Part shown: positions 1-7,418 of the stretch, in pieces
How the letters are laid out: each line of letters opens with the position of its first letter
Numbering within the stretch: the stretch's first letter is position 1
Assembly (NCBI RefSeq): GCF_030063185.1
Contig: NZ_JASISP010000001.1
Coordinates: forward strand, 665,106 to 729,105
Direction: 5' to 3'
Source of the DNA: Arthrobacter sp. H35-D1
GTDB taxonomy: Bacteria; Actinomycetota; Actinomycetes; Actinomycetales; Micrococcaceae
Length of the DNA stretch: 64,000 nt
The notes under the pieces: model-generated
The model's database searches: none
The model's input: the letters and a program-made list of their open reading frames with translations, nothing else
Told to the model about the DNA's origin: nothing
Made by a program: the position numbers and the translations under genes

Positions 1-470
1 CCGACGTCCACGCGATCAAGGCCTTGGTTGCCCCGCTGGCTGAAAAACGAATCCTGATTTCCAAGGAATCCGTCACCTATTTTGAGGCCATCCAAGAGTT
101 CCTCATTGCCGAGGTGGACGGGAAGATTGTGGGCTGTGGGGCGCTGCACGTCATGTGGGAAGACTTGGCGGAAATCCGCACTCTTGCCACAGACGGTGCC
201 TGGCGGGGCAAGGGAGTTGGCCGGACGCTTGTGGAGAAGCTGATGGAAAATGCCCAGGCGCTGGGCATCCGCCGCTTGTTCTGCTTGACGTTCGAGGTGG
301 ACTTCTTCCTCGGCAACGGCTTCACTGTCATGGCCGACCAAAGCGTTGTGGACCCGGCCGTCTACTCGGAGCTGCTGCGTTCGGCCGATGAAGGCATTGC
401 GGAGTTCCTTGACCTGGCCAGGGTCAAGCCAAACACGCTGGGCAACACCAGGATGATCTGCAACCTGTAG
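1..470 (+). CDS. Amino-acid N-acetyltransferase (GNAT fold), 5' end outside the window
   Basis: The reading frame is open from base 3 to the TAG at 468-470, so the N-terminus lies upstream; the TTG at 24 is an internal leucine rather than a start. The visible part is a GNAT domain with the acetyl-CoA-binding motif A (RGKGVGRTLVEKL, near bases 200-245) and a GNGF segment in the C-terminal half. The sequence resembles the short stand-alone amino-acid N-acetyltransferases of Actinobacteria, which are proposed to acetylate glutamate as the first step of arginine synthesis. No other arginine gene is nearby, so the substrate is inferred from family resemblance only. About 155 residues are visible, close to the family's usual 165-175, so little is missing. 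Confidence 0.75.
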   Translation, partial: DVHAIKALVAPLAEKRILISKESVTYFEAIQEFLIAEVDGKIVGCGALHVMWEDLAEIRTLATDGAWRGKGVGRTLVEKLMENAQALGIRRLFCLTFEVDFFLGNGFTVMADQSVVDPAVYSELLRSADEGIAEFLDLARVKPNTLGNTRMICNL

Positions 471-571
471 CGCGAAGGCTACCAACGGCAACGACGTCCG
501 GGTAGTGTTCAAGGCAGGCGCCGGGCTTCTGAGTGCCTAAAAGTTCGCTGAGTGAATCGGAGAGTATCGTC

Positions 572-1573
572 ATGAAAAAGCTCATCAATGATCCCAAAGC
601 AGTGGTCGATGAATCGGTTGAAGGGTTTGGCCAGGCGCACGCAGCGCATGTGAAAGTCAATCCCGACCCCTTGTTCGTCACCCGCAAGGACGCCCCGCGC
701 GCCGGAAAAGTCGGTCTGGTTTCCGGCGGCGGCAGCGGCCACGAACCATTACACGCCGGATACGTCGGCTACGGAATGCTGGATGCCGCGGTCCCGGGGC
801 CCATGTTCACCTCGCCCACGCCCGATGCGATCATCCCCGCCACCATCGCAGCGAACGCCGGTGCCGGCGTGGTGCATATCGTCAAGAATTACACCGGCGA
901 CGTGCTCAACTTTGAAACAGCCGCCGAAATGGCCGAGGCTGAAGGCGTGGACGTGCGCACAGTGCTGGTGAACGACGACGTCGCCGTGGAGGACTCGCTG
1001 TACACGGCCGGCCGCCGGGGCGTGGCGGGCACGGTTCTGGTGGAAAAGATCGCCGGGGCGGCCGCCGAGCGAGGGGACGACCTCGACGCCGTTGCAGCCA
1101 TCGGCAACCGGGTCAACGAGAATGTGCGCAGCATGGGCGTGGCCCTTGCCGCCTGCACCGTTCCGCACGCAGGTGTGCCCAGCTTTGAACTGGCCGAGGA
1201 CGAGATTGAGATTGGCATCGGCATCCACGGGGAGCCGGGCCGGCACAAGATACCCATGGAAAACGCCGACGGCATCACCGACAGGCTGCTGGAACCCATC
1301 CTGACGGACCTTAAACCGGCCGCTGGAGAGAAGGTGCTGCTGTTTGTCAACGGCATGGGCGGCACCCCAATCAGCGAACTGTACATCGTGTACAGGCACG
1401 CAGCGAAGGTGCTTGCAGAGGCCGGGCTGGTGGTTGAGCGCTCGCTTGTGGGCAACTACATCACGGCTCTTGAAATGCAGGGCTGCTCGATTTCCGTGCT
1501 GCGCCTTGATGATGAAATGACCGAGCTGTGGGACGCGCCAGTGAACACGCCGGCACTGCGATGGGGGATGTAA
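572..1573 (+). CDS. dhaK: Dihydroxyacetone kinase, substrate-binding subunit DhaK
   Basis: 333 residues. DhaK binds dihydroxyacetone as a covalent hemiaminal; DhaL then transfers phosphate to it from a permanently bound ADP/ATP. The glycine-rich GGGSGHEP motif is at residues 52-59. The His that traps the substrate is His219, in GIGIHGEPG, matching His218 of the E. coli enzyme. The ATG at 572 is chosen because GGAGAG at 559-564 is spaced 7 bases from it; an upstream in-frame start at 533 would add 13 unconserved residues. It is the first gene of a tightly packed dhaKLM operon, with its stop codon directly against the dhaL ATG. No glycerol dehydrogenase gene is next to it, so the source of dihydroxyacetone is not visible. 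Confidence 0.93.
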   Translation: MKKLINDPKAVVDESVEGFGQAHAAHVKVNPDPLFVTRKDAPRAGKVGLVSGGGSGHEPLHAGYVGYGMLDAAVPGPMFTSPTPDAIIPATIAANAGAGVVHIVKNYTGDVLNFETAAEMAEAEGVDVRTVLVNDDVAVEDSLYTAGRRGVAGTVLVEKIAGAAAERGDDLDAVAAIGNRVNENVRSMGVALAACTVPHAGVPSFELAEDEIEIGIGIHGEPGRHKIPMENADGITDRLLEPILTDLKPAAGEKVLLFVNGMGGTPISELYIVYRHAAKVLAEAGLVVERSLVGNYITALEMQGCSISVLRLDDEMTELWDAPVNTPALRWGM

Positions 1574-2224
1574 ATGAGCAACACCACTGCATTGGATGTT
1601 GCCTGGGCGATCGATTGGCTGCGCCGAAGTGCCGCCGTTGTCGCTGAAAACCGGGTGCTGTTGAGTGAGCTGGACAGGGCCATCGGCGACGGCGACCACG
1701 GGGAAAACTTGGACCGCGGCTTCAGCGCCGTCGTGGAAAAGCTTGACGCCGAACTGCCGACCACCCCGGGTGCCGCCTTCAAGCTGGCAGCCATGACCCT
1801 GATGTCCAAGGTTGGAGGGGCAGCCGGGCCCTTGTACGGCACGGCCTATCTGCGCGCGGCAACGGCGGTGGGCGACGCGCCCGTCCTTGACTCGGCCACG
1901 CTTGCTGCAGCGCTGGCGGCTGCCCGTGACGGGGTGGCGGCCCGAGGCAAGGCCGAAGTGGGCGACAAGACCATGATCGATACGTGGACCCCCGCCGTCG
2001 ACGCGGCGGCCAACGCTGCGGCCGACGGTGCCGAGCCTGCCGCGGTACTGGCCGCGGCTGCCTCTGCTGCCGAGGCCGGTGCCGTCTCGACCGACCCGCT
2101 CGTGGCGCACAAGGGCAGGGCAAGCTATTTGGGAGAGCGGGCCATCGGGCATCGCGACCCGGGCGCCGTGTCCTCGGCGATGATCCTGCGGGCTGCCGCT
2201 TTGGCAGCGGGGGGTGAGTCGTGA
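1574..2224 (+). CDS. dhaL: Dihydroxyacetone kinase, ADP-binding subunit DhaL
   Basis: 216 residues, the usual length. DhaL holds ADP/ATP as a cofactor with two Mg2+ ions and passes the gamma-phosphate to DhaK-bound dihydroxyacetone; it is recharged by DhaM. The metal-binding signature GDGDHGENL lies near residues 37-45, with the three aspartates and His in the expected order. The remainder is an alanine-rich all-helical barrel. The ATG follows the dhaK TAA without a gap, and the 3' end overlaps dhaM by 4 bases (GTGA). Translation of the three subunits is therefore probably coupled. Confidence 0.92.
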   Translation: MSNTTALDVAWAIDWLRRSAAVVAENRVLLSELDRAIGDGDHGENLDRGFSAVVEKLDAELPTTPGAAFKLAAMTLMSKVGGAAGPLYGTAYLRAATAVGDAPVLDSATLAAALAAARDGVAARGKAEVGDKTMIDTWTPAVDAAANAAADGAEPAAVLAAAASAAEAGAVSTDPLVAHKGRASYLGERAIGHRDPGAVSSAMILRAAALAAGGES

Positions 2225-2958
2225 GCGTTGGGCTGGTGGTGGTCTCCCACAGCGCCCAGCTTGCCGCAGGCGTCGTTGAGCTGGCAGCGCAGATGGCCCC
2301 GGACGTGGTGCTCGTTCCCGCCGGCGGCATGGACGACGGCGGTTTGGGAACCTCACTGGAGAAGGTCATGTCCGCTTTGGGGATGGCAGACGCCGGAGAC
2401 GGCGCCGTGGTCTTGACCGACCTGGGCTCGGCTGTCATGACGGCCGAATCGGCCCTTGAATTCCTGGGCAACCCGGAAAAGGTGTGCCTGGCCGACGCGC
2501 CGCTGGTGGAGGGGACGGTCGCCGCAGCCGTTGCTGCCCAAGCGGGTGCGTCCGTCGACGTGGTGTGCAAGGCCGCCGAAACGGCACTGGACCCGAGCGG
2601 GGCTGCTGCAGACGGGCCGCCCGCTGCCGGCGACCCGGCAGCGAAAGGCGCGGGGACCGACGTCGTGGGTGGCTGCGAAAGCGATGGGGCGGACACCGGT
2701 GGCGAAGTGGCTGCGGTGCTCACGCTGATCAACCCCATGGGGCTGCATGCGCGGCCTGCTGCGGCGCTGGCGGGCAAGCTGGGCGCCATGGATGTGGAGA
2801 TTGAGATCAATGGCGTGGACGGGCAGTCGGTCATGATGCTCATGACGTTGGGCGCGGCACAGGGCACTGAACTGGCGGTGTCGGCCACGGGGCCGGATGC
2901 GCAGCGGGCCGTTGACCTGGTGCGCTCCGAAGTCGAGGCCGGTTTCGGGGAGACCTGA
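2221..2958 (+). CDS. dhaM: PTS-dependent dihydroxyacetone phosphotransferase DhaM: EIIA-HPr fusion
   Basis: 245 residues in two domains joined by a Gly/Ala/Asp-rich linker at about residues 125-165. The N-terminal domain is mannose-type EIIA with the phospho-histidine at His10 (VSHS). The C-terminal domain is HPr-like with His176 in GLHARPA. The enterobacterial form adds an EI-like third domain; it is absent here, so phosphate should enter from the general EI encoded by ptsI at 20775-22508 of this window, directly or through HPr. DhaM re-phosphorylates ADP on DhaL, making dihydroxyacetone phosphorylation PEP-dependent. The GTG start overlaps the dhaL stop. Followed by an inverted repeat and then convergent mutY. 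Confidence 0.9.
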   Translation: MSVGLVVVSHSAQLAAGVVELAAQMAPDVVLVPAGGMDDGGLGTSLEKVMSALGMADAGDGAVVLTDLGSAVMTAESALEFLGNPEKVCLADAPLVEGTVAAAVAAQAGASVDVVCKAAETALDPSGAAADGPPAAGDPAAKGAGTDVVGGCESDGADTGGEVAAVLTLINPMGLHARPAAALAGKLGAMDVEIEINGVDGQSVMMLMTLGAAQGTELAVSATGPDAQRAVDLVRSEVEAGFGET

Positions 2959-2989
2959 CCTGCCCGCGCCCGCCCCGCCCGCCCAACAG

Positions 2990-3081
2990 ACGCTCCTGCA
3001 CATTCGGGGCCCAAAAAGGGAACGCTCCCGCATCCCTTGCAGGAGCGTTGTTGAAAAATGACCCGAAACTGCAGGAGCGTC
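2990..3081. repeat. Three copies of a 12-base motif (two inverted, one direct) between convergent dhaM and mutY
   Basis: The motif TGCAGGAGCGTT occurs at 3038-3049 and nearly identically at 3070-3081 (ending GTC). Its reverse complement lies at 2990-3000. The first and second copies can form an 11-bp stem around a loop of about 37 bases, followed on the plus strand by GTTGAAAAATG, so a bidirectional terminator is plausible. The third copy is unnecessary for a simple terminator and suggests a small repeat family. Confidence 0.5.
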
Positions 3082-3092
3082 CAGGGGTGGGG

Positions 3093-4013
3093 TCAGGCAG
3101 GGAGCTGGTAGCCGGCGTCGGAAAGTTGTGCCAGACCGTCGGCCACCAAGCCGGCCAGCGCGCGTTCAAGCTGGGGTGCATGCGTGTTCAGCTCGTGCAG
3201 CTTGCTTAGCGGGGGTGCCAGCTGTGCCATGGGACCAGACTGAGTTTGCGCGGCTTCCACGTTCCATAAAAGGTCGGCGTGCACTGGGGATCTTGCAGCA
3301 CGCAGCACGGCCATGACGGCGCCGCGGACCTGCCTGTCGGTGCCTGCCCACGGCTGGCCCTTCGGAATGTAGGTGGGTTCGGGCTGGCCGGCGGCGATCC
3401 AGGCGCAGTTTTCCATGACCGGGCAAGAGTCGCACTTGGGGCTTCTGGCCGTGCAAACGAGCGCCCCCAATTCCATGACGGCGGCGTTCCACAACACCGA
3501 TTCGTTCGTGTCAAGGGGAAGCAGCTCTGTTGCCAACGCCATTTCAGCGGCCGTGAGCGCCGGCGCTGGCAAGGCCTGGCCGATGACAAGGCGGGCATGG
3601 ACCCGGCGGATATTTGTATCCACCACAGTTGTTCGGCGGCCGAAGGCAAAGGCCGCCACTGCCGCGGCCGTGTAGGTGCCAACCCCAGGCAGTGCAAGAA
3701 GCTCCTCATAGGTGTCAGGCACAGCCCCGCCGTGCTGATCGACAATTTGTTGTGCAGCAGCGTGCAGCCGAAGCGCCCGGCGCGGATAACCCAGCCGTCC
3801 CCACGCCCGCAGCACGTCCGCGGCAGGGGCTGCGGCAAAGTCGGCAGGTGCGGGCCAGCGTTGCAGCCATTCCTCCCAGACGGGTTGCACCCGCACCACC
3901 GGGGTCTGCTGGAGCATGATTTCGCTGACGAGGATACCCCAGGCCGAACAGCCCCCGCGCCAAGGCAAATCCCTGGCCTCGTGCAGGAACCATGCCTTGA
4001 TTTTTTGATACAC
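3093..4013 (-). CDS. mutY: A/G-specific adenine DNA glycosylase MutY
   Basis: 306 residues. MutY removes adenine mispaired with 8-oxoguanine or guanine. Visible in order: catalytic Glu31 in the SEIMLQQT motif, the helix-hairpin-helix LPGVGTYTAAA at about 108-118, catalytic Asp132 in VVDTN, and a complete [4Fe-4S] ligand set Cys187-X6-Cys194-X2-Cys197-X5-Cys203. The C-terminal 8-oxoG recognition region is short (about 100 residues), as in other actinobacterial forms. The frame is open 44 codons further upstream, but a GTG at 4013 has AAGGAG (4019-4024) at 5-base spacing and begins exactly where family similarity starts, so that start is used. Convergent with dhaM, and on the same strand as disA and radA, as often seen in Actinobacteria. 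Confidence 0.93.
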   Translation of the reverse strand: MYQKIKAWFLHEARDLPWRGGCSAWGILVSEIMLQQTPVVRVQPVWEEWLQRWPAPADFAAAPAADVLRAWGRLGYPRRALRLHAAAQQIVDQHGGAVPDTYEELLALPGVGTYTAAAVAAFAFGRRTTVVDTNIRRVHARLVIGQALPAPALTAAEMALATELLPLDTNESVLWNAAVMELGALVCTARSPKCDSCPVMENCAWIAAGQPEPTYIPKGQPWAGTDRQVRGAVMAVLRAARSPVHADLLWNVEAAQTQSGPMAQLAPPLSKLHELNTHAPQLERALAGLVADGLAQLSDAGYQLPA

Positions 4014-4203
4014 CCGATCTCCTTGCAGTGTGCTGGTGTGCTGTTTGGCCGTCCCGGCCAAACAGGTAGGAAGGGATAGGTCTATTTCAAATTCTGTCCC
4101 ACTCAACCCTACGGGCGCAAAGGTCCCGCACCATGTCCTAGGCACCCCGTAGCATCAAAAGCGAACACCGACAGTGACGTCACGTCGCACAAGGAGCACG
4201 AAT

Positions 4204-5241
4204 ATGTCAGTCAGAGCCCCCTTCTCCCACCATGCACGCACCATGCTGCGCACCACTCGAACAGTTTGGGGAGTCGTTCTCACGGCACTGGCGATGCTTT
4301 TTCTCTATCTCAGTGCCAGCGAAGGCGCAGGGTGGATGTTCCCCACCGTACTCTTCGCCGTCATCGGCGTCCCTTTGCTGCTGAGCGGCATCAATGCCTG
4401 GCGCAAAGCAGTCGCGTTCAACGAAACTGACTTCGCCTACTCACGCAGCATCCATGAAGAACTGACCGCATTGGCCAATCTTCCCCACGAAACGGCCTTC
4501 AGCGCGGACGCCTCCTGCTTGAGTGTCCGCACGGCAAATGTCGTCGAACTCCAACGTCACTTCGACCAGGACACATCCGGTGCCATTGTGGGAACCCTCA
4601 ACCACTCCATGCGGATGTTCGGCCAATCCAACGGGATCAGCCTGGGCCATGTGACAGGAGGCGACAACCTGTTCTCCGCCAATATTTCAGCCATGCGCGG
4701 TTTCATCAACGGAGTCTCCAACGCTCAATTGGGCATGAGCAGCACCACCCGTTCCAACCTTCTTGGCGACGCACTCTTCTCCGTCCTGGAGTTTACCGGC
4801 GAAGACGGACATCCCGACACCATGCGGCTGGTCTCCATGTCAGGACCGGCAGCCACGCAATGGATGGGAGACCTCATCAACGGCGTCAGCCAATCACTGG
4901 GCGGCCCCGGCACCCATGCCGGCCAAGCGGTGGCACACTGGATTGGTCCTTTGGTGGCCAACTACACGCCGCGTGATATTTCCTACACAACCGACCGGCT
5001 CAAAGCCATGGAGCGACACCCAGACATGGCACTGCACGCCGCGACAGGCCAACTCGTGGGCCGCAACGCCATGCTGGCGACCGCCATTGAATTCTCCAAC
5101 GGCACTGTCACCCGGCTTTTCCCCCACAAATTTCCCTCCATGTTTGGGGCCTGCATCGGACGGGCCGGCAGGGAGACCCTCGGACTGACCGGCCCGTCCC
5201 GCCCGGAAGCCATCGCAACAAAAACCACCGGCCAGCCCTGA
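4204..5241 (+). CDS. Unknown membrane protein with two N-terminal helices and a large soluble domain
   Basis: 345 residues, not recognised. The ATG at 4204 is preceded by AAGGAG (4191-4196) at 7-base spacing; an in-frame start 10 codons earlier lacks one. Two hydrophobic helices lie near residues 22-40 and 45-66 (WGVVLTALAMLFLYLSA and WMFPTVLFAVIGVPLLL). A soluble domain of about 270 residues follows, with no catalytic motif I can name and several Gly/Ser/Asn-rich turns. It lacks a Sec signal peptide with cleavage site, so it is probably an anchored protein with the C-terminus on the cytoplasmic side. It stands alone between divergent mutY and the next gene, with 272 bases downstream. No function is proposed. 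Confidence 0.7.
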   Translation: MSVRAPFSHHARTMLRTTRTVWGVVLTALAMLFLYLSASEGAGWMFPTVLFAVIGVPLLLSGINAWRKAVAFNETDFAYSRSIHEELTALANLPHETAFSADASCLSVRTANVVELQRHFDQDTSGAIVGTLNHSMRMFGQSNGISLGHVTGGDNLFSANISAMRGFINGVSNAQLGMSSTTRSNLLGDALFSVLEFTGEDGHPDTMRLVSMSGPAATQWMGDLINGVSQSLGGPGTHAGQAVAHWIGPLVANYTPRDISYTTDRLKAMERHPDMALHAATGQLVGRNAMLATAIEFSNGTVTRLFPHKFPSMFGACIGRAGRETLGLTGPSRPEAIATKTTGQP

Positions 5242-5428
5242 GACGGCACAGTTGCGCACGGCTCGGCGCCCGGGAGTGTAACGGGACAAGGGCTTGCCGA
5301 ATCGGGTTCGTGCATGGAAGTTGGCCAATCCACGCGCCGGGTTCAAGGGCGCTGGCCCGGTGAAAGGAGCGAAGCGCAAGACCCCGCAGGTTGGCGGAAC
5401 GCGCGGCCCACATCTTCCAGGCGTTGGA

Positions 5429-5450
5429 ATGCATGCGTCCGTGCATGCAT
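5429..5450. repeat. Perfect 8-bp inverted repeat in the 5242-5513 intergenic gap
   Basis: ATGCATGC at 5429-5436 and GCATGCAT at 5443-5450 flank a 6-base spacer, giving a GC-neutral palindrome in a GC-rich gap 64 bases before the next GTG. It could be an operator or a small hairpin; no T-tract follows, so a terminator is unlikely. Nothing else is evident in this 272-base gap. Confidence 0.3.
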
Positions 5451-5513
5451 CTGCTGCGGCGTAGGGCGGCGTGGTTTGTGCCCGCGTTCTCCTGCCTTCG
5501 ATAAACTGAAGAC

Positions 5514-6167
5514 GTGGGCACAACAGGAAATTCAGGACGAGGCAGGGCTGCTGCAGCCGAGCCCGCGCCCAAGGTTTCAGCGAAGGTGTACGGCCGGCGC
5601 AGGCTTGTGGCGCTCATCCTTGCATTGCTTGTCATTGGCGGCCTGGTTGCAGGCGGGTTCTTCATCGTCGGACTGTTTGGCAACGGACCGGATTCCGGAC
5701 AAGGTGGCGAAGCCGCAGGAAACAGCAGCACGGCCAAACCCAAACCTGGCGGAAAACCGGGTACGCCGCCGTCGGCCGTGTGCGACGAGGCCGGGATCAA
5801 GGTCGCCGCCGCGACTGACAAGGAGGCGTACGGGCCGGAGGAGTCCCCGGTCTTGACGCTGCGGGTGACAAACACCGGCAAGGCCCCCTGCGACATCAAT
5901 GTGGGCACCAGCCAAATGGAGTATCAAATCACCAGTGGAGACGACGTGATTTTCAATTCCAGGGACTGCCAGCTGGATTCAACCGATTTGGTGAAGAACC
6001 TGAAGCCGGGTGCCTCGGAGACAGCCAATTTCCTGTGGAAGGTCAAGCGTAGTGCCCCTGAATGCGCTAAGGTCGCGGCTGAGCCTGGACGTGGCGGGGC
6101 AACCTATGCCCTGGTGGCGACCATGGGCAAGTGGTCCAGTGAAAAGGTGCTTTTCACGCTGAACTAG
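5514..6167 (+). CDS. Unknown single-pass membrane protein with an extracellular beta-sandwich-like domain
   Basis: 217 residues from a GTG start. A charged N-terminal tail of about 29 residues is followed by one hydrophobic helix (LVALILALLVIGGLVAGGFFIVGLF), a Gly/Pro/Lys-rich linker, and an exported domain of about 130 residues. That domain has three cysteines in its core (VCDEAG, APCDI, RDCQL) plus PECAK, and beta-strand signatures such as VLTLRVTNTGKAPC that are typical of Ig-like or DUF4232/BsuPI-like domains. A cell-surface binding role is a guess. The gene converges with disA, with 17 bases between their stops. The ribosome binding site is weak and the start could be slightly different. 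Confidence 0.65.
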   Translation: MGTTGNSGRGRAAAAEPAPKVSAKVYGRRRLVALILALLVIGGLVAGGFFIVGLFGNGPDSGQGGEAAGNSSTAKPKPGGKPGTPPSAVCDEAGIKVAAATDKEAYGPEESPVLTLRVTNTGKAPCDINVGTSQMEYQITSGDDVIFNSRDCQLDSTDLVKNLKPGASETANFLWKVKRSAPECAKVAAEPGRGGATYALVATMGKWSSEKVLFTLN

Positions 6168-6184
6168 GGGTTTCGCACGAGTCG

Positions 6185-7255
6185 CTACAAGAAACGGTCC
6201 AGCAAACTCGCTTCGGCAATGCGGGACAGGCCTTCGCGGACGTTGCGAGCACGCAGCTCGCCAATGCCATCGACCACCATGAGCTCGTCGATGGTGGCTG
6301 CCATCAAGTTTTGCAAGCCGCCAAAGTGGTCCACCAGACGAGCCGCAACGGCGCCGGGAACAGCCTTCAGCCCCGACACCAAACGATATCCGCGTGGCTG
6401 GATCATGGCCTCAAGGGAGTCGTGGCCGGTGGTCAGGCCAACCGAGCCGGCAATGAGGCTCAAGTCGATCAAGTCGGCTTGGTCGATCTCCTGCAGGGCC
6501 GCCACAGCTTTATCAACCTGGGTGGTTTCAGGGTTGGTGTAGTCGCGAATGACCATGTCGGCGCCCGAGCCGCGGGTGGTGGACAGTTCCTCCAGCTGCA
6601 GGGACAGCAGGCGCCCGTCAACGCCGAGTTCAAGGACATACTGGGCAATTTCCTCTGAAATCCTGCGCACCATCTCGTGGCGCTGCAAGGTGACGGCAAC
6701 GTCGCGGACGGTGACCATCGCCTCTATCTCCAAGGCGGATAGGGAACTCGTCACTTGATCGAGGCGGGCGCGGTAGCGTTCAAGGGTGGCCAGGGCCTGG
6801 TTGGCACGGGCCAACACCTTTTCTGAACCCTCCAAAACGTACCGCAGGCCGTCAACATACAAGGCGATGATCTGCATTGACTGGCTGACCGAAACCACCG
6901 GCACACCGGTTTGGATGGCAACGCGCTCGGCTGTGCGGTGGCGCGTTCCCGACTCCTGGGTTTCAATGCTGGGGTCAGGCACCAGCTGGACGGCCGCACG
7001 CAGAATCTTCGTGACGTCCTTGTCGCACACAATGGCGCCGTCCATCTTGGCCAGTTCACGCAGTCGTGTGGGGGCGAAGTCAATGCCGATTTCAAAACCG
7101 CCGGAACAGAGGCTGTCAATGGTCTTATCCGAACCCAGCACGATGAGCGCGCCCGTGCGTCCGCGAAGAATGCGTTCCAGCCCGTCACGCAGCGGCGTTC
7201 CCGGCGCGACACGGGCGAGAGTGGCCTTCAGGGCGTCTTCGGGACTGCGAAGCAT
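6185..7255 (-). CDS. disA: DNA-integrity scanning diadenylate cyclase DisA
   Basis: 356 residues. DisA condenses two ATP to cyclic di-AMP and senses branched DNA. The N-terminal DAC domain carries the catalytic DGA motif at residues 72-74 (KMDGAIVCD) and the nucleotide-binding GTRHRTAE at 103-110. A helical linker and a C-terminal helix-hairpin-helix DNA-binding domain (GGLQNLMAATIDELMVVDGI) complete the usual layout. The ATG at 7255 is preferred over one 8 codons upstream, because AAGGA at 7263-7267 is spaced 7 bases from it. The gene lies directly downstream of radA on the same strand, a conserved actinobacterial pair; in Mycobacterium RadA is reported to restrain DisA. Confidence 0.95.
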   Translation of the reverse strand: MLRSPEDALKATLARVAPGTPLRDGLERILRGRTGALIVLGSDKTIDSLCSGGFEIGIDFAPTRLRELAKMDGAIVCDKDVTKILRAAVQLVPDPSIETQESGTRHRTAERVAIQTGVPVVSVSQSMQIIALYVDGLRYVLEGSEKVLARANQALATLERYRARLDQVTSSLSALEIEAMVTVRDVAVTLQRHEMVRRISEEIAQYVLELGVDGRLLSLQLEELSTTRGSGADMVIRDYTNPETTQVDKAVAALQEIDQADLIDLSLIAGSVGLTTGHDSLEAMIQPRGYRLVSGLKAVPGAVAARLVDHFGGLQNLMAATIDELMVVDGIGELRARNVREGLSRIAEASLLDRFL

Positions 7256-7418
7256 TGACGGTTCCTTCTTTTCAGGCACGGGAATCCGCGCAAGTCACAT
7301 TGCCCATAATACTGGGAAACACCGGCTACCATGGGCGGCCGGGCCACATGGACGGGGTATCTTGATGGAACCGTGTCCATTACGCAGTTTTCCACAATGT
7401 GTCCGGCCATTTCCCGGG

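Noticed and set aside
749-2356. A 535-codon open frame antisense to dhaKL
   Set aside because: High GC content keeps antisense frames open; the plus-strand genes are recognised families and the antisense product is Arg/His/Gly-rich without motifs.
4013-4145. 44-residue N-terminal extension of MutY
   Set aside because: No family similarity in the extension, and a Shine-Dalgarno points to the GTG at 4013.
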